Of a stretch of 9,600 nucleotides of DNA, positions 1 to 8,152 are shown piece after piece (position 1 is the first letter of the stretch; each line of letters opens with the position of its first letter). The notes below the pieces were generated by a model. It saw only the letters and a program-made list of their open reading frames with translations, was not told the DNA's origin and did no database searches. The stretch is from Deltaproteobacteria bacterium. GTDB taxonomy: Bacteria; Myxococcota_A; UBA796. The stretch lies in the NCBI GenBank assembly GCA_002707085.1, contig PALY01000121.1, positions 1 to 9,600 of the forward strand. The letters run 5' to 3'. Made by a program: the position numbers and the translations under genes.

Positions 1-30
1 CTATTACCATTTGTTATTCGATGCCTACAA

Positions 31-444
31 CTACTTCTCTACACTTTCGGACATTCTCCTCCTCCTCTCTCGGGCTTTCCTCCTCGCTTCCTCCCCATTT
101 ACATTTTTTGGCAGACCAACCGACTCGAAATTTCCAACCTGTTCTCTCAAACCTTCGTGCACAATCTTCTCCCCGCCCCCTGAACTCGTGACATTCGCCA
201 TCCTCTCGTACGCGATCCCGTAGTTTTTACACATGTATATCCGGGTTTTCGCGTAATCGATCGCCTTTTCGATGTGCGATTGTTCTTTGAGAAATCGATT
301 GTTTCTAAACGCATTTCTGGCTTCAGTCCTCACGTAATTGGCTTGGTCGATGTCCTTTTCTGTCCTCGCCATTTTTGTCGCCAGGCGAAACATTTGTCGG
401 AGGAGCGAGAAGACTTCTCGGCGTTGGCGTTGGAGGAGAGACAT
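31..444 (-). CDS. LYRM1: LYRM1-like LYR-motif protein (Complex1_LYR family)
   Basis: Predicted 137-residue small basic protein. Residues 8-26 (RREVFSLLRQMFRLATKM) and 36-82, with NEAR/FRKN-like TEARNAFRNNRFL and a TRIYMCKNYGIAYERM-like block, line up with my memory of animal LYRM1: RQEVLGLYRSIFRLARK, then an EAR-LFRKN block, then a TARIEIGLHYKIPYPRP block. LYR proteins are small mitochondrial-matrix three-helix proteins that typically bind acyl-carrier protein and support assembly of respiratory complexes or Fe-S proteins. The exact client of LYRM1 is not settled, so none is assigned. The signature L-Y-R reads L-L-R here (residues 14-16). The C-terminal tail (about 110-137) is Arg/Glu-rich and highly charged. 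The start is the first ATG (at 444, minus). The frame stays open upstream to a TAA at 526-528 but contains no earlier ATG. The stop is TAG at 31-33. Family membership is fairly sure; LYRM1 rather than another LYRM is likely but unproven. Confidence 0.85.
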   Translation of the reverse strand: MSLLQRQRREVFSLLRQMFRLATKMARTEKDIDQANYVRTEARNAFRNNRFLKEQSHIEKAIDYAKTRIYMCKNYGIAYERMANVTSSGGGEKIVHEGLREQVGNFESVGLPKNVNGEEARRKARERRRRMSESVEK

Positions 445-609
445 TCTGTAATTGGTCGAATGGAAGAAGATGTTCAGTCCCAACGGGGCACCTGAACCCA
501 AACGAACTTTGGGGGCACAATGGTGTTACAAAAGGGCAAGAGAATGCTTGTGGGGATTTTTTTTTTGAAAAAAAAGTGTTTTGGAAAAAATACAAACACG
601 CAAAAACAA
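445..609. other. Short intergenic spacer with a T10/A8 palindrome
   Basis: This 165-bp gap lies between two minus-strand genes. It must hold the 3' end of the CHZ-like transcript and the promoter of the LYRM1-like gene. A run of ten T (557-566) followed by G and eight A (568-575) could fold into an A:U hairpin in RNA from either strand. I see no convincing TATA box, small gene or RNA gene. Confidence 0.5.
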
Positions 610-1175
610 CTATTCTTCGTCTTCGCTCTCGTCGTCCAAGTTCGCAGCCGCGTACATTTGCTTCGTGAACACCGGTCTCGTCGATCGACTCGATCGACCG
701 CCGGGGATGATGTTAGACGCGTCGACTTCGTCGCCGGACAAGTCGTCGATGACGTCTGGATTTTCCGAATCTGAATCGACAGTTTTCTTCTTCTTTTGCT
801 TCTTGTCTTTCTTTTGCTTCTTCTTCGGCCGATCCTCGTCCTCGTCCGTGCTCTCGGCTTCCTCCTGTTCGAGTCAGTCCCCGCGGAGATCAAAAGTCAG
901 TTTAAAAGTCGTCGGCTTTTCGATTATTGCGCGTTTGGATACAAAAATGCACAAATGGAGAGAGAGAGAGAGAGAGAGAGATCCCCATCTCATCATCATC
1001 ATCATCAAAACGACGTTTGTGCTTCACGAAAAAACAACGAGAACAAAAAGACGAACGAACCAACGCGCGGCGTTTCCGAAACTCTTCGCACCTCCTCCTC
1101 CTCCTCTTCTTTCTCGACTTTTTTCGGAAGGTCCCCTTCGGACTCCGAACTCTCGCTCTCCAACACGACTCCCAT
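610..1175 (-). CDS. CHZ-type histone chaperone-like protein, two exons: join(1092..1175, 610..864)
   Basis: Gene model inferred from sequence. Exon 1 runs from ATG at 1175 to 1092 (28 codons, acidic: ESESSESEGD, then a Glu run). Exon 2 runs from 864 to the TAG at 610-612 (84 codons plus stop). Joined in phase 0 they give 112 residues: an acidic N-terminus, a lysine-rich nuclear-localisation-like patch (about 42-55, PKKKQKKDKKQKKKK), then a D/E-rich stretch leading into LSGDEVDASNIIPGGRSSRS (about 70-89), and an acidic end (DDESEDEE). The last block resembles the CHZ motif of Chz1/HIRIP3-type chaperones (D-S-E-I-D-x-S-N-I-I-x-x-G-R-R-T-R), which bind H2A.Z-H2B dimers in the nucleus. A Thr/Arg-rich remnant replaces the usual RTRGK-IDY ending, so H2A.Z binding is inferred. 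Exon 2 alone has no ATG, and an in-frame TGA sits just upstream (874-876), which is why splicing is needed. The promoter appears to be shared with CPI1. The C-terminal exon is well supported; exon 1 and the junction are less certain. Confidence 0.6.
865..1091 (-). other. Predicted spliceosomal intron of the CHZ-like gene
   Basis: On the minus strand the donor reads GAG|GTGCGA (GT at 1091-1090) and the acceptor reads GAACAG|GAG (AG at 866-865). A branch-point-like CTGAC (873-877) puts its A about 9 nt from the acceptor. The length is 227 nt, and splicing keeps phase 0. The intron removes three kinds of otherwise inexplicable sequence: the in-frame TGA at 874-876, a CT dinucleotide tract, and a GAT trinucleotide tract. 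Other donors in exon 1 are possible, but GAG|GTGCGA has the best consensus and falls where acidic coding character ends. Confidence 0.55.
958..1006. repeat. (GA)12 and (CAT)n microsatellites inside the predicted intron
   Basis: Plus strand: GA dinucleotides at 958-981, then CAT trinucleotides at 991-1006. Read on the transcribed minus strand, the dinucleotide tract is (TC)n and lies inside the CHZ-like intron. Confidence 0.9.
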
Positions 1176-2269
<1,094 letters not shown>

Positions 2270-2368
2270 ATTGAAATCAAACGCGCGAATGCCTATAGGT
2301 GTATATCATCAACATTATCTTTGTTTATCTACTCATTATAAACAAAACCTTCTACGCTATTGTATTTA

Positions 2369-5300
2369 TTATGCCATTTTCTTTTTCTTCTTGAGCTCCA
2401 ACAAGCGTGGAGATTGACGCACCGGCGGCGAAGCGATGGACACCATTTTCTTCGCAACTTTTTTCGACGTCGGCGATTTCATATTAGTAGTAGATTTCTT
2501 CGGCGAGGTTTTCTGCGGTGATGACATCTGCGAAGGCGTTTGCAGCAGCTGGTGATGATGATGATAACGCTCGCCCCAAACGCTCCTTTTCATCTTCTTT
2601 GGCGTTTGCGCGTACTCCCAAATCGACGGCTGCGCGTCTCTTAAACACTCCAATACCACGTCCAATCTTTCCGCGTGTCTCTTACACTGTCCGGCGGACG
2701 CCCGCAACTCGTTCAAGATAATCGCGTCTTCGTCGTTCACATCGTCTTCGTCGTTTTCAACAACTGCGTTCTTCTTTTTAATAGCCGAAGATAACACGTT
2801 CGCGCGATTTTCGTTCGTCAAGGAAAGGTACATGGTCGTATCTTTAATTTTGCGACACCTAGCGACGTCTCGAGAGTATTGATGGGAGCGCATAATCGAC
2901 TCGCAAAATTTGGAGTTTTCGTGCAAACATATGATGTGGAGTATATCGCATGCCAACAAGAACGGGTTCTCGATATCTGACGTACTCTCGTAATCTCTGT
3001 ACATTTGAAGGGTTTCCACGAGAATTGTGAATGAATCTGGGCAACGCAAGTAACAGTCCTCGATGGCGGAGCGACCAAAGAGTTTGGACCGGCACATTTC
3101 CGCAATCTTGCAATAGTTCGCTATCAAAGTTTTAACATCTTTACGACCGCACGTGCGAGAGGATTTGAACAAGGCGGTCATTTCCCGTTCGTTGTGCTTT
3201 CGCAAATGATGTCGAAATAAGAAGCCGCGGACATGTCGTTGCATCGTGATGGCCGCGAATTCGTCTTTATCTCGACGATATTTCAACAATCTCAAATAGT
3301 CTTTAGCGATATGCATTCTGTAACAGCTTTGAATCGTAATCGCAGCTTCGACTCGCCTCTCTTTCGCCCTGTTCTTCTCTCTCGATATTCGTCGCTCGCG
3401 ATTAGCGTTTCGTCGCACTCTTTCTCCTCGATAGATTCTGTAAATGTTTTGAACATTCTCAGTTGCAGCGCGCATGACGATGAATTCACTTCGTAACTTG
3501 AAACTTCGAAACGCGCTCTGGATAGCAACCGCAGCTGTATTCATAACGAGTGATTTACGTTGCATCTCTTCTTCAATCAACTGTTCCCGTCTTTCCTTCT
3601 TCTCTCGCTTCTCCATCTCAACGCGTTCTGATTCCTTTCTCTTCGCCTCTTTAACCTCCTTCGCCCGTTTACGGACTAAATACCCTCGACAACATTTCTG
3701 GATTTCAATTACCGCCACGCTCTGTACGCGTACCATGCGTCTCACTTGCCATCCTCTCGCCGCCGCTTGAATTACCAATGCCATGTTGTACTTGACGTTC
3801 GCTTCCAATGCCGCTCTTTGAGCGCGATAGAAGGACTGCATTCGAATGACATTCACGCGGCATCGTTCATACCCTTTCTTTGCAGTAAAGCCTCGCACGT
3901 GCCTTTGTATAACCACTGCCGCGTCGTGTTTCTTTTGGAATTCTCTTCGAACGGTTCGTCCTCTGTGTATTTTTTGAAACGTCACCACGGCAGCGCATGA
4001 GCGCTTCCACATTTTCCTCGCGAAATACCCCCTCAAATGTTTACTAATCACCGTTTGAGCTTGAGACCACTTTCGAGCGACATCCGATACTTTCGGTCTA
4101 TTCGGTCGCTTCAAACGCCACCATCGTTGAATCTTCTTCGCTGAATCCACGCGTTCCACGTGCTGGATCAAGCGCGAACACAAACACAAGAGGTACGTTG
4201 TCACGTCGCTGGTTTGCGGAACCGGGATATCCTTCTCTAAATTGAAACTGCCGCTGCTGTTGTTAGAAGACGGTAACGCCGATGCGGATGTGTAGAAACG
4301 AACATCGAATCCAGGTATAGGGACACCGCCAATGGCTTTCAAACAGTTGGAAACTTGCAAGAAATTTTTAGCCGCAAGCTCTCTTGCGCGTTTGCGTTCG
4401 TCCATATCAAACGGGTGGTTCAATTCAAGATTTTCTCGCGAGAGACGTCTCGAACCAGTAAGACCTGGCGCGTATTTGCGAAGGATTGCGAGTAACACTC
4501 GACCATCGGCAAAATCGCTACCTAAATTTGAACATTTAATCGAGTAGGAAGAAGAGGGAGATAACGCGGAGCAACACGCTTTTGCCCACGTTAAGAGAAG
4601 CGCCTCTATGCTAGACCTCGGCATACCGTTCGGGCGAGAGGCGAGCGCGCCTTTATTGTTGCGCATCTCGCGTTCTAAAGCTTGAATTGTGGTAGTAGGA
4701 AGCTTCGCGTTGGGAAACTTGCAAATTTCTTTCGTCAACATATTCTTCGGTGCCGCGAGCGCATTGTGACTCATATTTTTCGTGTGCTCATGCGTCATCA
4801 TCGCCCAGAGAATGCCACACGTCGCCTCTCGATGGCCATCGACGATATCCGATGGAGCGATTTTCGACCACGCGCCAGGCAACATGACGCCTAAAACGTC
4901 TTTAGCGGCATGCAAAGCCACTCGGACGTTGTTAAGTTTATCCTCTCTCGTCTTCACTGGAAACGCGCACTCCGAAAGCAACGAGTGATGTTCGACCACT
5001 TTTTGCGTCTTTTTATCGATGGAGGCAAACGTCACGTCCGGTGCTAACATTTCGATGAGTTTACATAATCGAATTCCGTCTCTGAGATCGTTGGCTAGGT
5101 TTGTTACCGTGAAGTCGTACTCGCTCGCGGGTGTTTGTTCGTAAGGCACGATGAAACCGGCTTTCTTCAAGTTGCGAAGAATATCGCCTTCGCCGTAACA
5201 CGACGCGGTGAGCAACTTTTGCGCCAATTCTTTCGTCGACTTGATAGAGGCGTCTACGTTGAACAGTTTTGGTGCTTTTGGATGAGCTTTATGATTTTGC

Positions 5301-7003
5301 GCGCGGTCGAGCAACAAGACGAGCAGCAAAATTCTTTGCAAAACGACGTCATTCAACGCGTTCTCGTAGCCGTCCGCAAACGGCGGTTGGCCCGGGAACT
5401 CATCCCCTAATCCGTATTTGATTTCCATCTCGTGCGACCGAAACAACTTTTCACAGCATTCTTTCGCGCATTCCCTTGGGTTTTGCGGTTGCCATCTCAT
5501 CGTATCGCCCAAGACGGCATCGACGCCTAGTTTCAGCCAAAATGTATTCACCGAGCTGAGCGTTTTAATAAAATCTTGCTTCATGCGCAAGTCGCGAAGG
5601 AAAATACCGCCATCGCTTTTCAAACGGATAAGTTTACTGGTGTTTCGATATTCCACCTCGCGCATGATGACACCAACTTCCGCGTCTTGCGAGTATAGAT
5701 GCGTCAGCACTCGTCGCGACGCATTTCGAGCGTCTCGCAACTCCCGCGCTCGTAACTGTTCGGATTTTATTTTCATTGCAGAGGAGGAGGTCGACTCTAT
5801 TTCATCGGTGGTATCCCGAGGCGATATCGTTCGATTCAACCAGGACACGAATTCGGCTTCTTGTTGGGTCGCAAAATCTCTCGCGCTTTCGAACCCATCG
5901 GATGTGACGGACGAGGACGTTGGTGATGCTTCTATTATCGTAGGTTTCGACGCCGTCATGGCGACTTCAGTAGATTTTGATGATGTACTTTTGAAGTTGA
6001 GCAGCCGCAACGACGCCATCGTTGGCGGCGATACATCTTCTTTTCCTTCGCGTTCCAACTCCTTCGCGCGTTCTTTCGTTTTCGTAGCGGCTGCGTACTT
6101 CGCCAATTTCTCTTGATTCGAGTGTCTTCGCCACGACGCCGACGCCTCGTACGCGCTCGGTAATCCTTTGTAGCCTTCGTACACTTCATCAAACGCATCG
6201 TCTTCGATGACATTTTCCTTGTTTGGATCAAACAGATCTTCGTCATCGTATTCACTATCCTCTTCGTTCCTTTCTTGTTGTTCCTGTTGTTTATTCGTCG
6301 TTCCATCTTCCTTTTTCTTCGCCACAGTCACCCCTCTCAACCTTACCGTTACCGTCTTTTCCTCACCTTCGTCAAAAACTTCCGTCGCGCACGTCTTACA
6401 CACAATCTTCAACGTTCCTACCGCCGTCGCTTTCTTCGAGATAGCCTTCGGCGTCCATTTGATTGTCAGAGTTAAATTCTCCTCTTTCCTCACAATCTTC
6501 GGCAGCACTACGAGCGGGTCCGTTACTTCGTACTCTTCGCTTAAAGTTTCGTTTTCCCCTTCGTTTTCTCTTTCAAACCGATACTCGCAAATCTTCCAAT
6601 TCCGGTTCGTATCGTTCGTTATTTTCACCCTTTCTTCCGTCGATTGCGTAATTTCGACCACTCCAAACCGCACGACCGGTTGGACGTCGATTGCGCGCAG
6701 CGACGCGTCTTTCGCCTCTTTCCGTCGTCGTCGATGCGTCGTCGTCGTCGTCGTCGTCGTCGCATCACCGTCCCCAACGCGACGCATCCCATTCGTTCCA
6801 CCAGAAGAGAATGGTTTCTTCGGTTTGAGCAAACCCGGTAAAAGTTTCATCCCCTCGTTTTCGTCTCCTCCTCGTCGTCGTTCGCGCAACGCGTTCCACA
6901 TCGCGTCGTCTTCATCGCCGCCCAAAAGTAGCGCGGTGGTTTCCTTCTCGTCGTCGTCGTCGCGCTTTTGGGGCGTCGTCGCCAGGGCGTCTCGCGTTCT
7001 CAT
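2369..7003 (-). CDS. ASPM: ASPM/Asp (abnormal spindle) family spindle-pole protein
   Basis: Intronless 1,544-codon gene; ATG at 7003, TAA at 2369-2371. Domains in order: low-complexity acidic/basic N-terminus (1-100, with a run of eight Thr from ACG codons); ASH (ASPM-SPD2-Hydin) beta domain about 103-227; acidic linker 240-275; the ASPM-specific region before CH1 (about 430-600, including TFWLKLGVDAVLGD and LLLVLLLDRAQN); CH1 about 600-740 (GEGDILRNL, TPASEYDFTVTNLANDLRDG, SDIVDGHREAT); CH2 about 798-950 (LLLTWAKAC, FADGRVLLAIL, AAKNFLQVSNCLKAIGGVP); about 11 IQ motifs between 956 and 1268, with a charged helical insert at 1113-1152 between the seventh and eighth; an ARM/HEAT-like C-terminal region about 1280-1460; and a basic tail. 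The CH-CH, IQ and ASH order is that of ASPM, which gathers microtubule minus ends at spindle poles, binds calmodulin through IQ motifs and is cell-cycle controlled. Vertebrate ASPM has many more IQ motifs. The tail (1465-1535) carries repeated S/T-P-x-K/R sites. It converges with CPI1 across 99 bp. Family assignment is near certain. Confidence 0.94.
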   Translation of the reverse strand: MRTRDALATTPQKRDDDDEKETTALLLGGDEDDAMWNALRERRRGGDENEGMKLLPGLLKPKKPFSSGGTNGMRRVGDGDATTTTTTTTHRRRRKEAKDASLRAIDVQPVVRFGVVEITQSTEERVKITNDTNRNWKICEYRFERENEGENETLSEEYEVTDPLVVLPKIVRKEENLTLTIKWTPKAISKKATAVGTLKIVCKTCATEVFDEGEEKTVTVRLRGVTVAKKKEDGTTNKQQEQQERNEEDSEYDDEDLFDPNKENVIEDDAFDEVYEGYKGLPSAYEASASWRRHSNQEKLAKYAAATKTKERAKELEREGKEDVSPPTMASLRLLNFKSTSSKSTEVAMTASKPTIIEASPTSSSVTSDGFESARDFATQQEAEFVSWLNRTISPRDTTDEIESTSSSAMKIKSEQLRARELRDARNASRRVLTHLYSQDAEVGVIMREVEYRNTSKLIRLKSDGGIFLRDLRMKQDFIKTLSSVNTFWLKLGVDAVLGDTMRWQPQNPRECAKECCEKLFRSHEMEIKYGLGDEFPGQPPFADGYENALNDVVLQRILLLVLLLDRAQNHKAHPKAPKLFNVDASIKSTKELAQKLLTASCYGEGDILRNLKKAGFIVPYEQTPASEYDFTVTNLANDLRDGIRLCKLIEMLAPDVTFASIDKKTQKVVEHHSLLSECAFPVKTREDKLNNVRVALHAAKDVLGVMLPGAWSKIAPSDIVDGHREATCGILWAMMTHEHTKNMSHNALAAPKNMLTKEICKFPNAKLPTTTIQALEREMRNNKGALASRPNGMPRSSIEALLLTWAKACCSALSPSSSYSIKCSNLGSDFADGRVLLAILRKYAPGLTGSRRLSRENLELNHPFDMDERKRARELAAKNFLQVSNCLKAIGGVPIPGFDVRFYTSASALPSSNNSSGSFNLEKDIPVPQTSDVTTYLLCLCSRLIQHVERVDSAKKIQRWWRLKRPNRPKVSDVARKWSQAQTVISKHLRGYFARKMWKRSCAAVVTFQKIHRGRTVRREFQKKHDAAVVIQRHVRGFTAKKGYERCRVNVIRMQSFYRAQRAALEANVKYNMALVIQAAARGWQVRRMVRVQSVAVIEIQKCCRGYLVRKRAKEVKEAKRKESERVEMEKREKKERREQLIEEEMQRKSLVMNTAAVAIQSAFRSFKLRSEFIVMRAATENVQNIYRIYRGERVRRNANRERRISREKNRAKERRVEAAITIQSCYRMHIAKDYLRLLKYRRDKDEFAAITMQRHVRGFLFRHHLRKHNEREMTALFKSSRTCGRKDVKTLIANYCKIAEMCRSKLFGRSAIEDCYLRCPDSFTILVETLQMYRDYESTSDIENPFLLACDILHIICLHENSKFCESIMRSHQYSRDVARCRKIKDTTMYLSLTNENRANVLSSAIKKKNAVVENDEDDVNDEDAIILNELRASAGQCKRHAERLDVVLECLRDAQPSIWEYAQTPKKMKRSVWGERYHHHHQLLQTPSQMSSPQKTSPKKSTTNMKSPTSKKVAKKMVSIASPPVRQSPRLLELKKKKKMA

Positions 7004-7130
7004 CGTTTCTCGCCTTTTTGCGCTCTCTTCTTTTCCTCTCTCTCGTTCTTTGCTCTCTCACAAACGCGCGCGCGTCGCTCTCGCAGTCGCGAGAATCAAA
7101 CCCACCGCAACAAAAAAAAAGTGTCGTCGT

Positions 7131-7155
7131 CGGCGAGATGCGGCGAGATGCGGCG
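7131..7155. repeat. Tandem 10-bp repeat (2.5 copies) upstream of ASPM
   Basis: CGGCGAGATG occurs at 7131-7140 and again at 7141-7150, followed by CGGCG (7151-7155). It lies about 130-150 bp upstream of the ASPM ATG. It could be a small duplication or a paired protein-binding site; no known factor site was recognised with certainty. Confidence 0.7.
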
Positions 7156-7329
7156 TTTGGCACGACAGCAAAAGCTTCTTCTTCTTCTTCTTCAAGCGTT
7201 TTGGGAAGACGAGTAAATTACGTTGGGTGGTTTTTTATGAGCAAAGTTCTCCCCTTTTGTTTTTCCCCCTTTTCTTCTTCTTCTTCAAAATCTTTCATAA
7301 ATTTAAGGTGTCATTTCTTGAGAAAAGAA

Positions 7330-7369
7330 AAAGAAGAAGAAGAAGAAGAAGAAGAAGAAGAGGAGGAGG
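7330..7369 (+). repeat. (AGA)n/(AGG)n purine microsatellite
   Basis: An uninterrupted purine tract of AGA/GAA units is followed by three to four AGG units. It sits about 165-200 bp upstream of the 7533 ATG, within the divergent promoter region. Confidence 0.85.
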
Positions 7370-7411
7370 ATTGGATGCGCCACACTACTTCCCCTTCAAC
7401 GCCAACGTTGG

Positions 7412-7432
7412 GACGACGACGACGACGACGAC
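7412..7432 (+). repeat. (GAC)7 microsatellite
   Basis: Seven GAC units lie in the spacer before the 152-residue protein gene. A related GAC/GAG mixed run follows at about 7480-7502. The same (GAC/GTC)n type recurs inside the ASPM N-terminus as the ACG codons of its Thr run, and near 9126-9147. Confidence 0.85.
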
Positions 7433-7532
7433 TGTTGCACTTTCCGACTTCGCGCGAAATCTTCTCGAAAGTCTCGACGACGACGACGAGGAGGAGGAGG
7501 AGTAGGAACAGAAAAAGAAGAAGAAGAAGAAG

Positions 7533-7991
7533 ATGCCCCCGCCAAACAGGAGAAAGCCACCACCACCACCGTTACGTTCGTCGTCGAATTCGCGGGCGAT
7601 GTCCTCTCGCAATGCCAAAGGCCAGCGTCGCGCGTCGCAGAAAAAGCTCCGAACGTCGAACCCGATCGAGTACCACTCGATGCGCGTGGAGAAGTGGTTG
7701 GACGCGCACCCGAGAAGCGCGGTCGTTTTGAACGCGGTGTTCCTCGCCCTGACGACGTGGGTACTCTGGATGCTCCTCGGAGAAAAGATTCAAAAGATGC
7801 ACTTCGAACGCGTGAAACCGTACGTGAGAGACACCGGATGGCCGAAAGCGCTGAAGTTTTGGAAAGAGAACATGCCGGAGAAGTGGCAGCCGAGCGAAAA
7901 CGTTGTCGAGAAAATATGGGCGAATTTGAGGGGAGACGACGCGACGGACGCAATGCGAGAAGACGCGAGAGAACACACGCATAGTTTATAA
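7533..7991 (+). CDS. Hypothetical single-pass membrane protein, 152 residues
   Basis: I do not recognise this family. The N-terminus is proline- and arginine-rich (PPPNRRKPPPPP, residues 3-14), followed by a basic Ser-rich stretch to about 45. One clear hydrophobic helix spans about 62-83 (SAVVLNAVFLALTTWVLWML). An amphipathic, Trp-rich C-terminal half follows (HFERVKPYVRDTGWP, FWKENMPEKWQP, ENVVEKIWANL), with a charged end. Basic residues flank the helix on both sides, so topology is unclear; an organelle-membrane location is possible but not shown. The ATG at 7533 directly follows (AGA)n. A downstream ATG (residue 23, MSSRNAK) is a plausible alternative start that would drop the proline run. 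The codon pattern from about residue 38 on looks coding, with no low-complexity character. The stop is TAA at 7989-7991. The gene converges on the coiled-coil gene across 161 bp. It is probably a real gene of unknown role. Confidence 0.72.
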   Translation: MPPPNRRKPPPPPLRSSSNSRAMSSRNAKGQRRASQKKLRTSNPIEYHSMRVEKWLDAHPRSAVVLNAVFLALTTWVLWMLLGEKIQKMHFERVKPYVRDTGWPKALKFWKENMPEKWQPSENVVEKIWANLRGDDATDAMREDAREHTHSL

Positions 7992-8152
7992 ATATAGTAG
8001 GATAGTACGGTACACTACAAATAAAAGTAGTATGTTGAAGCATGTTGTCACGAAACGAGTCATTTTGGTTGTTGCGCACGCGGGATGACTCGGTGCTTCC
8101 CCTGGACTGGTTTCACCACGCGAGGGGTATTCGGCGATTCAAAAATGTATTT

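Larger units (their letters stand above)
7004..7532. promoter_or_regulatory. Divergent intergenic region between ASPM and the 152-residue protein gene
   Basis: The 529-bp spacer must contain both promoters. Next to ASPM the sense (minus) strand is purine-rich (GAGAGAGGAAAAGAAGAGAG-like). Further on are poly-A (7112-7120), a tandem 10-mer (7131-7155), a T/C-rich stretch with a TATAAAT-like CATAAATTTAAGG near 7297-7309, and then purine trinucleotide repeats up to the plus-strand ATG. Several frames stay open across it, but they are arginine-, serine- or glutamate-run translations of microsatellites with no recognisable domain. I annotate no gene here. Confidence 0.6.

Noticed and set aside
874..876. 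In-frame TGA in the CHZ-like region as a selenocysteine codon
   Set aside because: Tempting because tRNA-Sec is in the window, but the upstream frame has no ATG or protein-like sequence and no SECIS-like structure was evident. A GT-AG intron explains it better.
5418..6116. 232-codon plus-strand open frame inside ASPM
   Set aside because: Antisense to a well-recognised ASPM coding region and has no family resemblance.
6207..7505. Long plus-strand open frame antisense to the ASPM start and through the spacer
   Set aside because: Its translation is Ser/Arg/Phe-rich complement of Glu/Lys/Asp codons plus microsatellite runs, with no domain. The minus-strand ASPM frame is decisive. The last part (LSDFARNLLESLDDDDEEEEE) looks superficially protein-like but has no nearby ATG and lies in repeats.
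7018..7731. Plus-strand open frame overlapping the 152-residue gene
   Set aside because: Arg/Glu/Ser runs from microsatellites, then an out-of-frame reading of the more convincing 7533-7991 gene.
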